Numbered from the stretch's first letter, positions 24,516 to 32,902 are shown. The stretch is DNA of 38,038 nucleotides from Nodosilinea sp. LEGE 06152 (GCF_015207525.1 NZ_JADEWR010000001.1:346550-384587), one strand, 5' to 3'. Made by a program: numbers and translations. Notes: a model not told the origin generated them from the sequence alone.

Positions 24516-25289
24516 CTACAGCTGGCGCTCGACCTGCACCATGCGGCGGTACGATAACCAACCAGCCACTACCATAGCCACGGCAAACAGACCCAGAAAG
24601 CGCACGTGAGGGCCAACCTCGGCCAGGGTGCTGCCCTCCACGACGACGCCGGAGAGAGCTTCGATCATGTGGTAGATGGGATTGAACTGAGTAAGCTGGG
24701 CCAGGGAGTCGGGGAAAAACGCCGTGGGCAAAAAGGTGCCCCCCAAAATCATCAGCGGAATGCCAAAGGCGGCAATCAGGGCGTTGACATCTTCAGTGCG
24801 GCGGGCGAGTTGGGTGCCCAGCACAAACCCCACCCCCACGTAGGCGGCAATGCTGAGCAGCACAATCAGCAGGTTGGCCAGCGGGTTGCCGCCCAGACTG
24901 GCCCCGTAGAAGAGGGCGATCGCGTAGACCAGCGCCATCTGCCCCAGCCCAATCGCCCCGTAGGCCAAACAAATGCCCAAAAAATACGACACCCCACTTA
25001 GGGGCGAGAGAAACAGGCGCTTCAGCGTCTTTTGCTCGCGCTCAGACACGACTGTGGCTACGCTGCCCCCCAGTCCGCTAAAGAATAGCGCTGCCCCGAC
25101 CAGGGTGGAGGGAGCCGCCTGGGTATAGGCCTCGGCCAGGGAAATTTGCAGCCGCTCCTGCAGGATCAGGCTGTTGAGGATGAGCAGCAGCACCGGAAAA
25201 ATAGCCCAAAAAATCAGGCTCCGTCGCCGCCGCCCCAGCTCAACCAAGATGCGCTGGGCAACCGCTAGGGTCTCTCGCACGTATTTCAT
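24516..25289 (-). CDS. ABC-2 type transporter permease
   Basis: A 257-residue integral membrane protein from ATG 25287-25289 (a TTG one codon before is the longest option). It has six likely membrane helices and the ABC-2 layout: an N-terminal cytosolic segment with GRRRRSLIFWAIFPVLLLIL, an amphipathic SEREQKTLKRLFLSPLSG coupling region, and FLPTAFFPDSLAQLTQFNPIYHMIEALSG before the last helix, as in DrrB/NodJ-like exporters. Substrate is unknown. The ATPase partner normally lies just upstream; here the upstream DNA is non-coding and the next gene is the divergent cruE, so it is an orphan permease. Confidence 0.85.
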   Translation of the reverse strand: MKYVRETLAVAQRILVELGRRRRSLIFWAIFPVLLLILNSLILQERLQISLAEAYTQAAPSTLVGAALFFSGLGGSVATVVSEREQKTLKRLFLSPLSGVSYFLGICLAYGAIGLGQMALVYAIALFYGASLGGNPLANLLIVLLSIAAYVGVGFVLGTQLARRTEDVNALIAAFGIPLMILGGTFLPTAFFPDSLAQLTQFNPIYHMIEALSGVVVEGSTLAEVGPHVRFLGLFAVAMVVAGWLSYRRMVQVERQL

Positions 25290-25442
25290 CAAGATGAGTA
25301 GACTGTAAAGGCAACTTAATACTACAGTCTTTAACAGGTTTCACGTGGGATCCAACCTCCTCTGGCCGGGAGCCCTGGATGCCCCTCCCCTGGCCGCGAA
25401 GCTGTGTTACCGTAATGCCCAAGTCGCTCTCCACACACCCTC

Positions 25443-25454
25443 GGAAGTACTTCC
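25443..25454. promoter_or_regulatory. Perfect palindrome upstream of cruE
   Basis: GGAAGTACTTCC is a perfect 12-base palindrome 36 bases before the cruE ATG, within the 201-base divergent region between cruE and the permease. The position suits a dimeric regulator. No factor with this site is recognised. Confidence 0.45.
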
Positions 25455-25490
25455 TAGGCGAGTTTGACCTAAGCAACGCTAAAACCCCAG

Positions 25491-27446
25491 ATGAGTCAAT
25501 CCTTAGAGGGGCTATTTGCCCAAACCCTGGCCCGTCGTAACGTCCTCAAGCTCTTTGGTGTAGGAGGTATTGCGGCTCTGCTGAGCTATTCGCGCCTCAG
25601 CAAGCCCCAGCCCACAGTGTTTCAGCGCGATCGCCTGGAGTTGCCCGCTCAGGTGGGGCGATCGACCTCGGCCATTATTGTGGGTGGCGGGCTGGCGGGG
25701 CTGGCGACGGCCTACGAGCTGAGCCAGCGCGGGGTGGCGGTTACGCTGTTAGAGCGATCGCCCCAGCTAGGCGGCAAAATTGCCAGCTGGCCCATCCAGG
25801 TGGGCGACGATCACTTCATGATGGAGCACGGCTTCCACGGCTTTTTTCCGCAGTACTACAACCTGTTTAGCCTGGTCGACGAGCTCAGCATTCAGCAAAA
25901 TTTCAAATCCCTCGACTACTATTCGCTGGTCTACAAAAACCACTACGACCCCGAAGTGTTTCGCCCCAGCAACTCGGCATTTCCGTGGAACATCGTCGAT
26001 CTGGCCATTTCGTCGTCGAACCGACTGGAGTGGGGCATCAACCTGACGCACCTCAAGCACCTCCAGGTGTTTCGAGAAATTACCGGCTTCCGCAACCCCC
26101 AGACCTACCAGCGCCTCGACAACCTGTCGGTGACCGAGTGGGTGGGCAACGACTTTCCCCGCGGGCTGTACGACCTCTACTTTTTGCCCTTCGCCAAGTC
26201 GAGTCTCAATGCCCCCGACGTGCTCAGCGCCGGGGAGCTAATGCAGTTCTTTCATTTCTACTTCTTTGGCAACCCCGAGGGGCTGGCTTTTAACGGCACC
26301 TGCCAGGATATGGGGCGATCGCTGGTTGACCCCATGGTGGCGGCGATCAAAGCCAATGGTGGTCAGGTGCTGACGGGGGTGACCGTGAGCCAGGTCAACT
26401 GGCAGGGCGGCAAAGTGGCCGGGGTCACCTACCAGAATGGCAGCGTTGCGGTTAACCCGGTGCCCTTTTGGGTCGAGCGCAACCCGCTGCTGAGTTCAGA
26501 GACAATGGAATACTTTGGGGCCGGAGACAGCGTTTACTCGGTGGCACCGGGGGCTAAAACAGCGCTGTCGCTGACCTGCACCCACCAGGGCTGTAGTGTG
26601 CAGCGCCAGGTTACTACCACAGCAGACGGCTACCTCTGCCCCTGCCACGGGGCCGCCTACGCCAGTGATGGTGCCGTGCTGGCTGGTCCAGCGCGGGAAA
26701 ATCTGACGGCGTTTAAAGTGCTGCAGCGGCAGGGCGATCGCATCCAGCTAGTGGCCACTGACGCCAACGCCGAGGCCAATGTGGCCCACGACCTGACCGC
26801 CGACTACTACGTGATGGCCGCCGATATCCCCGGTATTAAGGCCCTATTTGCCCTCTCGGAGGGCGAGGTAGAACCGACCCTGGTGGCCCAGGTGGACGAG
26901 CTGCGAGTGGCCGACCCCTTTGCCGTGGCCCGCTTTTGGTTCGATCGCGACTTCGACTGGCAGCACAGCTGGTTTACCTCGCTTTCGGGCTACCAGCTCA
27001 CCGACAGCATTACCCTCTACCACCGCATTCAAGACGACTATATTGCCTGGAGCGATCGCACCGGGGGCAGCGTCGTCGAGCTACACGCTTACTGCTACAA
27101 AGAAAAAGACTTTCCCACCCAGGCCGATATTCTCAGCACCTTTGAGGCCGAGCTGTACGAAGTTGTGCCCGAGCTGAAGGGTGCGACCGTGCTGCACCGG
27201 CAGTTAGTCAACCAAAAGAACTTTGCGGGTTTTCCCCCCGGCAGCTTTGCCAACCGGCCCCAAACCACTACCGCCGCCGCCAACCTGCTGTTTGCGGGCG
27301 ACTGGGTACGGATGCCCTTTCCCTGCGGGCTAATGGAGCGGGCGGTGAGCAGTGGTCTGCTGGCGGCCAACGCGATTTTGCAGCGCGAAGGGGTGCAGCG
27401 CCGCCCCATTCTCTCGGTCAACCCCGAAGGGGTGCTAAAAATTTAG
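25491..27446 (+). CDS. cruE: Carotenoid beta-ring desaturase/methyltransferase with Rieske domain (CruE-like)
   Basis: A 651-residue flavoprotein of the CrtU/CruE group, which turns beta-rings into aromatic chi/phi rings during aromatic carotenoid synthesis. FAD motif IIVGGGLAGLATAYELSQRG at 62-81 and ERSPQLGGKI at 88-97. A Rieske insert has CTHQGC at 363-368 and CPCH at 383-386, so Cys363, His365, Cys383 and His386 bind the cluster, while Cys368 and Cys385 could form the disulfide as in PetC. The FAD domain resumes and ends with FAGDWVRMPFPCGLMERA. The N-terminus has ARRNVLK (14-20) before a hydrophobic stretch, a Tat-like signal. cruH follows at 51 bases, which supports synechoxanthin synthesis. 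Other CrtU-like functions are possible. Confidence 0.78.
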   Translation: MSQSLEGLFAQTLARRNVLKLFGVGGIAALLSYSRLSKPQPTVFQRDRLELPAQVGRSTSAIIVGGGLAGLATAYELSQRGVAVTLLERSPQLGGKIASWPIQVGDDHFMMEHGFHGFFPQYYNLFSLVDELSIQQNFKSLDYYSLVYKNHYDPEVFRPSNSAFPWNIVDLAISSSNRLEWGINLTHLKHLQVFREITGFRNPQTYQRLDNLSVTEWVGNDFPRGLYDLYFLPFAKSSLNAPDVLSAGELMQFFHFYFFGNPEGLAFNGTCQDMGRSLVDPMVAAIKANGGQVLTGVTVSQVNWQGGKVAGVTYQNGSVAVNPVPFWVERNPLLSSETMEYFGAGDSVYSVAPGAKTALSLTCTHQGCSVQRQVTTTADGYLCPCHGAAYASDGAVLAGPARENLTAFKVLQRQGDRIQLVATDANAEANVAHDLTADYYVMAADIPGIKALFALSEGEVEPTLVAQVDELRVADPFAVARFWFDRDFDWQHSWFTSLSGYQLTDSITLYHRIQDDYIAWSDRTGGSVVELHAYCYKEKDFPTQADILSTFEAELYEVVPELKGATVLHRQLVNQKNFAGFPPGSFANRPQTTTAAANLLFAGDWVRMPFPCGLMERAVSSGLLAANAILQREGVQRRPILSVNPEGVLKI

Positions 27447-27497
27447 GGAGCATTCCCGGCATCGGTAGATTGTCTTCAGCCATAGGGCAGGTGTGAG

Positions 27498-28619
27498 ATG
27501 GACGGATTAGAGAGCGCAGCGGTCACAACCCTTGAACAGCCTGATTTGGGCGGCGGTCAAGATTCCTCAGTCCCAGAAACGAGGCTGGCCCCCAAACGAT
27601 CTTTGCGCGAGCTGGGCATCAACCTCAACCACTGGTACGTGGTGGCCCAGAGTGAGGAGCTGAAGGATAAACCCCTGGCGGTCACTCTGTGGCACCAGCC
27701 GATCGCGCTGTACCGCGATCGCGCGGGCACCGCGATCGCCGTCGAAGATCGCTGCCCCCACCGCCAGGTCAAGCTCAGCGAGGGCACCGTGGCGGGCGAC
27801 AACCTGGTCTGTGCCTACCACGGCTGGCAGTTCGGCCCCGACGGCAGCTGCGCCCACGTGCCCTACCTCGAACCCCAGCAAAAGCTGCCCACCTGCACCC
27901 TGCGGCAGTACCCCGTGCAAGAACGGGACGGCTTTATCTGGATCTTCCCCGGCGAAGTGGCTGTGGCCGGGCAGGTTTTGCCCTTGGCTGTACCCGAGTG
28001 GGAGCACCTCAACTTCATCGGCTCAGTGGCCACCATCGACGTGCAGGCCCACTACTCATTCTTAATTGAGAATTTGATGGACATGTACCACGGCCACCTG
28101 CACGGCGGTGCCCAGGTGTGGGCTAACCCAGTGCTGGCCGGGCTAGAGGCCGACGAGGCCCATGTCCACGCCCACTACGACGCCGAGAGCTACTACCGCA
28201 TCGACAAAATCTGGTCGGCGTCTCAGCTGATCATTCCATCCCTGCGTAAGCTGCACCCCGAGCCGCTCGATGTCTACTACCACTACCCCCACTGGAAGTC
28301 GACCCTGGGCGATGACTTTAAAATCTACTGCCTGTTTTGTCCGGTTAGCGAAACCCACACCCGCGCCTACCTGCTGCACTTTACCTCCCTGGAACGGTTT
28401 CCGAGGCTGCATAAAACCCCGCTAGCGGTGCGGCGGTTTGTAAAGCGATCGTTTACCAACTCGGCCAGCTTTGTGCTGCGGCGACTGGTGCGCGAAGACG
28501 TGCTGATGCTAGAGCAAGAACAGCAGGCCTTTGAGCAACACCCCACCTACCGAGGCCCAGAGCTGAACCGGGCGCTGACGGCGGTGCAGCAGCTGATTCG
28601 TCAGCAGGCGGAGGTGTAG
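27498..28619 (+). CDS. cruH: Rieske non-heme iron oxygenase, CruH-like
   Basis: A 373-residue Rieske oxygenase. The cluster ligands are Cys86 and His88 (CPHR) and Cys105 and His108 (CAYHGW); the mononuclear iron motif is N192-LMD195-MYH198-GHLH202, with a likely later acidic ligand in REDVLMLEQEQ (Asp334). The overall form resembles pheophorbide a oxygenase-type enzymes. Next to cruE, the likely role is CruH, which oxidises the C-18 methyl groups of renierapurpurin to the carboxyls of synechoxanthin; this rests on gene context and family, and another Rieske oxygenase role cannot be excluded. ATG 27498 has AGGTGTGAG just before it. It probably shares a transcript with cruE. Confidence 0.72.
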   Translation: MDGLESAAVTTLEQPDLGGGQDSSVPETRLAPKRSLRELGINLNHWYVVAQSEELKDKPLAVTLWHQPIALYRDRAGTAIAVEDRCPHRQVKLSEGTVAGDNLVCAYHGWQFGPDGSCAHVPYLEPQQKLPTCTLRQYPVQERDGFIWIFPGEVAVAGQVLPLAVPEWEHLNFIGSVATIDVQAHYSFLIENLMDMYHGHLHGGAQVWANPVLAGLEADEAHVHAHYDAESYYRIDKIWSASQLIIPSLRKLHPEPLDVYYHYPHWKSTLGDDFKIYCLFCPVSETHTRAYLLHFTSLERFPRLHKTPLAVRRFVKRSFTNSASFVLRRLVREDVLMLEQEQQAFEQHPTYRGPELNRALTAVQQLIRQQAEV

Positions 28620-28624
28620 GTGTA

Positions 28625-28653
28625 GATGGGTGGATGGGTGGATGGGTGGACGG
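28625..28653 (+). repeat. GATGGGTG tandem repeat
   Basis: Three perfect 8-base units (28625-28632, 28633-28640, 28641-28648) and a partial fourth begin five bases after the cruH stop. Third copy of the G-rich family in the window. Confidence 0.85.
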
Positions 28654-28785
28654 TCCCTGAGCGGAGTCGAAGGGGATGAGTGGATGGTTCCTGAGCGGAG
28701 TCGAAGGTGGTCCCTGAGCGAAGTCGAAGGGTTGACGGTCCCTGAGCGAAGTTGTTCGCGCTAGCGTCTCCCATAGGGAGAAAGG
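28653..28785. repeat. Cluster of CCCTGAGCGGAGTCGAAGG repeats with GCGCTAGCG tail
   Basis: Four copies of the T(C/T)CCTGAGCG(G/A)AGTCGAAGG word lie at 28653-28673, 28687-28707, 28711-28730 and, truncated, 28738-28754. The last runs straight into TTCGCGCTAGCGTCTCCC and TAGGGAGAAA (28755-28785), whose TCTCCC-ATA-GGGAGA part is a perfect hairpin. The spacers are short and unequal, so this is a dispersed palindromic repeat cluster and not a CRISPR array. Between it and the HAD gene there are further CCTGA(C/T)ACCT-type words at 28838-28880. Confidence 0.85.
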
Positions 28786-28910
28786 GGATAGGTGAGTTTC
28801 AGGTTCAAGAGGTGAGGGGTAAGATCTACGGCAGAACCTGACACCTAAAACCCGGCACCTGATACCTTAAACCTGATAGCTGATTCCCTATCCCCTAACC
28901 TCCTTCTCCA

Positions 28911-29717
28911 ATGGCTTCCCCCGATATCCTGGCGCTCGATTTTGACGGTGTGGTCTGCGACGGGCTGCGGGAGTATTTTCAAACCGCCTGGCGGGCCTAT
29001 ACCGATGTGTTTGAGCCGAGTGCAGGGGCACCGCCGGAGGGGTTGGCCGAGCGATTTTACCCCCTGCGCCCGGTGGTAGAAACGGGCTGGGAGATGCCGC
29101 TGGTGCTCTACGGGCTGATGACGGGTATTGCTGACCAGGAGATTTTGGAGCGCTGGTCTGAGATTGTGCCGCAGCTGCTAGAGCAGGGGAAGGTAGAACC
29201 TCAGGCCCTGGGGCAGGCGGTCGATAGCGTGCGCGATCGCTGGATTCATACCAACATTGACGACTGGCTCAGCTACCAGCGGTTTTACCCCGGCGTGGTC
29301 GACCGTTTGCAGCAGGCGATCGCAGATGGGGTTGAGCTGGTAATAATTTCTACCAAAGAAGGGCGATTTATTCAGCAATTACTGATCCAGGGGGGCATTG
29401 CGCTGCCTGGCGATGGACCGTTGGGGCCGGAGCCGGGCGACCGTATTTTGGGCAAAGAGGTCAAGCGTCCCAAGTACGAAACTCTGCGGCTGATCAAATC
29501 TTCTCAGGCTGGGCAAACCATTTGGTTTGTAGAAGACCGGCTCAAGGCTTTGCAGGCGGTTCAGCGCCAGCCAGACCTGGGCGATGTAGGATTGTTTTTG
29601 GCCGACTGGGGCTACAATACGGCGGCCGATCGGGCGATGGCGACCCAGGGCATTAGTCGGCTAACTCTGCCTCAGTTTTGCGGTTCCTTTGCAAACTGGC
29701 CGTTAAAAACCGAGTAG
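28911..29717 (+). CDS. HAD-superfamily hydrolase
   Basis: A 268-residue HAD phosphatase-like protein: motif I ALDFDGVVCDG with Asp10 and Asp12, motif II ELVIISTKEG, a conserved lysine in EVKRPKYETL and motif IV in IWFVEDRLKAL. An alpha-helical cap of about 100 residues lies between motifs I and II, so it is a C1-type enzyme that likely dephosphorylates a small metabolite. Phosphoglycolate phosphatase-like activity is one possibility, but the substrate cannot be read from the sequence. ATG 28911 follows CTCCTTCTCCA, with no purine-rich ribosome site. It stands alone, with repeat DNA before it. Confidence 0.85.
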   Translation: MASPDILALDFDGVVCDGLREYFQTAWRAYTDVFEPSAGAPPEGLAERFYPLRPVVETGWEMPLVLYGLMTGIADQEILERWSEIVPQLLEQGKVEPQALGQAVDSVRDRWIHTNIDDWLSYQRFYPGVVDRLQQAIADGVELVIISTKEGRFIQQLLIQGGIALPGDGPLGPEPGDRILGKEVKRPKYETLRLIKSSQAGQTIWFVEDRLKALQAVQRQPDLGDVGLFLADWGYNTAADRAMATQGISRLTLPQFCGSFANWPLKTE

Positions 29718-29934
29718 TGTGAGCCTCAATCATGTAACATACGCTTCACCGTAGATTTACGTAATCTTGACCGCGCTGCCCATTGCTTAAATTGTTCGTG
29801 ACGCTACCAACCAAAATTTTCCGGATAAATGCGCCAGCGCCAGAATCAGGGATAGAAGCTGGTGCCCATTGTTAAAGCTTTGGTTAACGTCGATGGCCCA
29901 GCCCTGAAGCCATGCTGTTTGCCCCTGTGTTGCC

Positions 29935-31038
29935 ATGACTGACCTATTTGTTCCCCCGTCTAAAACTCCCGCCGCACCAGGGCCCGTGATCTCTGACAAC
30001 CTAGCTTTCGGTCATCTCGATGCCGGTGGTTCAGATACCAGTGAGGCTGAGGATAGTCCTCCGGCAGCACCCTCTAGTGTTGTGGGATCAAGCGGTTCAG
30101 TTAAACAGGCCAGCGCTGCTGGGGATACCGTCGGTAGCGCTGCGTATTCTAGTTTGGGCGCAACGGCGCTGTCCGCTGGGGCCACGCTGGCCCCAGTGAG
30201 CCAGTCTTCAACCATCGTCACCGTAGACAACGTCTTTTTCTACGGGCGCTCGGCGGGCAGCCCAAGACTGTACCAGGTGAATTTGGCGGAGGGCAGCCTG
30301 AGGGCCGTGAGCGAACCCGTAGACCTCTTCTCGACGGCGCTCGACGGACTGTTTACGGCCACACCAGGGGGCCTGGGCGGGCGAGGCACAGCCAGCACCT
30401 CGCCCTCCTCGCGCACGTTTGCCCTGGTAGAGGGCACCAGCGGCAAAAACTTTTTGATTGGTACCGCCGCCGACAACGCCCTCCTGGGCTTTGGTGGCGA
30501 CGACCTGATTTTGACCGGCAGGGGCCACAATCTCGCCTTTGGCGGCTCCGGCAACGATACCCTGGTGGGTGGAGTGGGCAACAACGGCCTGTTTGGGGGT
30601 AACGGCGACGATGCGATCGAGGGTGGGGTCGGTGACGACCTGCTGGTCGGCGGCGCAGGCAACGACATTCTCTACGGTGGGGGTGGGGCCAATACGCTGG
30701 TGGGCGGAGCGGGGGCCGATGTCTTTCGGCTCAATAGCCCAGGGGCTTACGACCCGCTGGTGGGTGGCGGCACCGACACCGACACCATCCTCGACTTCAA
30801 TGCGGCCGAGGGCGATCGCCTCGACCTTAGCCTGATTGCCTCCCAGCCCCTGTTTGCGGGTGGCGACCTGCTGCCCTTCTTGAACATTGTGCAGGTAGGG
30901 GCCGATACCCACGTGCAGATCACCACGCCCCTGGGTCAGGTTTCTACCGAGGCTATTTTGTTGGGGGTTCAGGCCGATACGATTACCCCCGCCAGCGTTA
31001 CCTTTACGCCGCCCACGGGGGTGCCCCTGCTCAAGTAA
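29935..31038 (+). CDS. RTX calcium-binding repeat protein
   Basis: A 367-residue protein. Residues 1-160 are Ser/Ala/Pro/Gly-rich and probably disordered. Residues 176-264 are GGxGxDxL-type nonapeptide repeats (for example GGSGNDTLVGG and GGAGNDILYGG), forming a calcium-binding parallel beta roll. DTILDFNAAEGDRLDLS at 283-299 is the usual end-cap of type I secreted proteins, and the C-terminus is uncleaved with no Sec signal at the N-terminus, so export by a type I system is likely. No secretion genes are nearby. No enzymatic domain is seen; a surface or S-layer-like role is possible. Confidence 0.85.
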   Translation: MTDLFVPPSKTPAAPGPVISDNLAFGHLDAGGSDTSEAEDSPPAAPSSVVGSSGSVKQASAAGDTVGSAAYSSLGATALSAGATLAPVSQSSTIVTVDNVFFYGRSAGSPRLYQVNLAEGSLRAVSEPVDLFSTALDGLFTATPGGLGGRGTASTSPSSRTFALVEGTSGKNFLIGTAADNALLGFGGDDLILTGRGHNLAFGGSGNDTLVGGVGNNGLFGGNGDDAIEGGVGDDLLVGGAGNDILYGGGGANTLVGGAGADVFRLNSPGAYDPLVGGGTDTDTILDFNAAEGDRLDLSLIASQPLFAGGDLLPFLNIVQVGADTHVQITTPLGQVSTEAILLGVQADTITPASVTFTPPTGVPLLK

Positions 31039-31229
31039 GCCGCCTCAGCTTATAGTGCTGGTCGGCTAGTTGAGGCCGTCATCAGGCACCTCAGCCCAGG
31101 CTGGGAGACTAGCTGGAGCGCAACCGCCACTCTAGGTATGCCGCTGTTGTTCTGTCCTAACCCAGGTGGCAATCGCTGTAGCCCCACTTTCCGGTAGCAT
31201 CAGGGCTGAAGCAATGCAGGCAAAGACTT

Positions 31230-31844
31230 ATGATCGAGGCCCAGCTGCAACCGTTGGCCACCGCCTTAGCCGGAGAGTTTGACAATCGTTCCCAGTCCCT
31301 GGCCGACCCGGCCTGGTATTTGCACCTGCGGCTGTGGCTGCGGCCCCTGCCTAAGCCCATCTTTGACGAGGGCTACGGCTTTTTCATCGAGCAGATTGGC
31401 GTCACCGCTGGCAAGCCGCCCTACCGGCAGCGCATTCTGCACCTGACGACCAAGGAAAACGGCCTCTGGGGTCAGTACTACGCCCTGCCCGACCCAGGTG
31501 CCTACCTGGGTGGTGCTACCCAACCTGAGCGCCTGGCCAGTCTTAGCCGTCAGGAGTTGATCGACCTGCCTACCTGTGGGCTTGCCATTGAGCGCCAGCC
31601 CGACGGACAGACCTACAGCGCTCGGCTGCCGGGCGATAGTCTGTGCACCTTTACCGCCAATGGCGTTACCTCCTACGTGCGGCTGGCCTTTGACATTGGT
31701 CCCGAGTCGTCGGCCCCCGGTAGCCCGCTGGTGTTCAAAATGAACGATCGCGGCATTGATCCTGAGACCGGCAAAACCACCTGGGGGCCGAAGATGGGGC
31801 CGTTTTGTCTGGTGAAGCAAAGCGCCTTTGCCCTACCGGCGTGA
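31230..31844 (+). CDS. Phycobiliprotein chromophore lyase, CpcT/CpeT family
   Basis: Attaches or delivers a bilin to a cysteine of a phycobiliprotein beta subunit. The 204-residue protein matches the CpcT/CpeT family: AGEFDNRSQSLADPAWYLHL near 14-33, RLWLRPLPKPIF, PYRQRILHL, DLPTCGLAIERQ and a C-terminal WGPKMGPFCLVKQ. CpcT acts on Cys153 of beta-phycocyanin, while CpeT serves phycoerythrin; the sequence alone does not settle which, and no phycobilisome genes are nearby. ATG 31230 lies 191 bases after the RTX gene, so it is probably transcribed separately. Confidence 0.87.
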   Translation: MIEAQLQPLATALAGEFDNRSQSLADPAWYLHLRLWLRPLPKPIFDEGYGFFIEQIGVTAGKPPYRQRILHLTTKENGLWGQYYALPDPGAYLGGATQPERLASLSRQELIDLPTCGLAIERQPDGQTYSARLPGDSLCTFTANGVTSYVRLAFDIGPESSAPGSPLVFKMNDRGIDPETGKTTWGPKMGPFCLVKQSAFALPA

Positions 31845-32028
31845 GGCGCTGATAAAGGGGGCTTTTTCTCCGCTTGCAGCGCGGCTATCGGTGTTACCCT
31901 AAAGCGATGCCTGAGGCTCTGTGGCCTTGTCGCAGGCGAGTTCGCGCAGCGTTTTTGGGAAAATTGCCCCTTTATCGCTAGACTCACCGGCTGCACCCTC
32001 TTTTAACCCCGCCCCTTCTGACACCCGT

Positions 32029-32826
32029 ATGGAGATCGATATCCTCATTCTGACTGTGTACTTCATCTGTATAGGCTACGTGGTCTATCAGATGGCGCTG
32101 TCCATTGAGGAGGAGTTAGAAGACCAGGTGGTGCTGGTGCCCGATGCCGTCAGCCTGGAGAGCGCAGTGCGATCGCAGATGGTGCGTCAGGGGTTTGACG
32201 AAACTTCTGCTGAGGTGCTGGCTGGGGTCGAGCCTTTGGGTAAAGCCGTCTCGCTGCGGCTGGTGCTGCCCGAACCCCGCAGCCTTGCCCCCCCTGAAGA
32301 CCAGCCCGAGACGCCCCAAATTGGGCAAATTGTGATGCAGGTGCTGCCCCAGGGGCCGCATCCGCTGCAGCCCATCATGGGTCTGACGGTGCAGGTCGTC
32401 AACCAAAGCAGTGCCCTTCAGGTGATCATCGACTGGGATCGCAGCTCCATCAGCCGCATGACCAACGAAATTCGCCGGGTGATTCGCCAGACCCCCGGCA
32501 TGCGCCTCGACCTGGCCCTGCCCCAGGTGGCCAGCGTGGTCAACCCCAACCAGTACCTCAGCACCGTTGTCACCAGCGAAGACTGCTTTGGCCGCAGCGC
32601 CGATACCCAGGTGCTGCAGCAGGCCGCCCCGGTGATAGACGTACCGAAAATGGTCAACCTCAAAGCGCCCCTGCGCAACTACGCCCTCGACCTGGTAGTG
32701 CAGCTCAAGCCCTTCAGCGATCGCGGCGGTCGGCCCGTCATGCTGCTGCTGCCCTTTCGTTTCGCCATTCAGCCGCTGCCTGCCAAGGCCGCCATTCCCC
32801 TGGTGAACTGGATTTTGAAGCGCTAG
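32029..32826 (+). CDS. Membrane-anchored protein of unknown function
   Basis: ATG 32029 gives 265 residues with an N-terminal membrane anchor right at the start (IDILILTVYFICIGYVVYQMAL), which favours it over the open frame reaching back to 31921. The rest is a soluble domain with strands such as QIGQIVMQVLPQG and PIMGLTVQVVNQSSALQVII and a Pro-rich segment near residues 80-95. It ends with a short hydrophobic segment (AAIPLVNWILKR). I do not recognise the family; I expect it to be restricted to cyanobacteria. It lies between the bilin lyase and the GST gene on the same strand, with 184 and 76 bases of spacer. Confidence 0.7.
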   Translation: MEIDILILTVYFICIGYVVYQMALSIEEELEDQVVLVPDAVSLESAVRSQMVRQGFDETSAEVLAGVEPLGKAVSLRLVLPEPRSLAPPEDQPETPQIGQIVMQVLPQGPHPLQPIMGLTVQVVNQSSALQVIIDWDRSSISRMTNEIRRVIRQTPGMRLDLALPQVASVVNPNQYLSTVVTSEDCFGRSADTQVLQQAAPVIDVPKMVNLKAPLRNYALDLVVQLKPFSDRGGRPVMLLLPFRFAIQPLPAKAAIPLVNWILKR

Positions 32827-32902
32827 CGAGGGCGCTTGGGGACGGCCATTGGGGCCACAATCTTAGTTGAACCGCGATCTGCAATGTGTTTAGGTGAACA
32901 GT

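Noticed and set aside
28653..28785. CRISPR-like array
   Set aside because: The repeats are imperfect, spacers are short and unequal, and no cas gene is present. It is a palindromic repeat cluster.
30208..30912. 234-codon frame antisense to the RTX gene
   Set aside because: Its repetitive look comes from the RTX repeats read backwards; no independent support.
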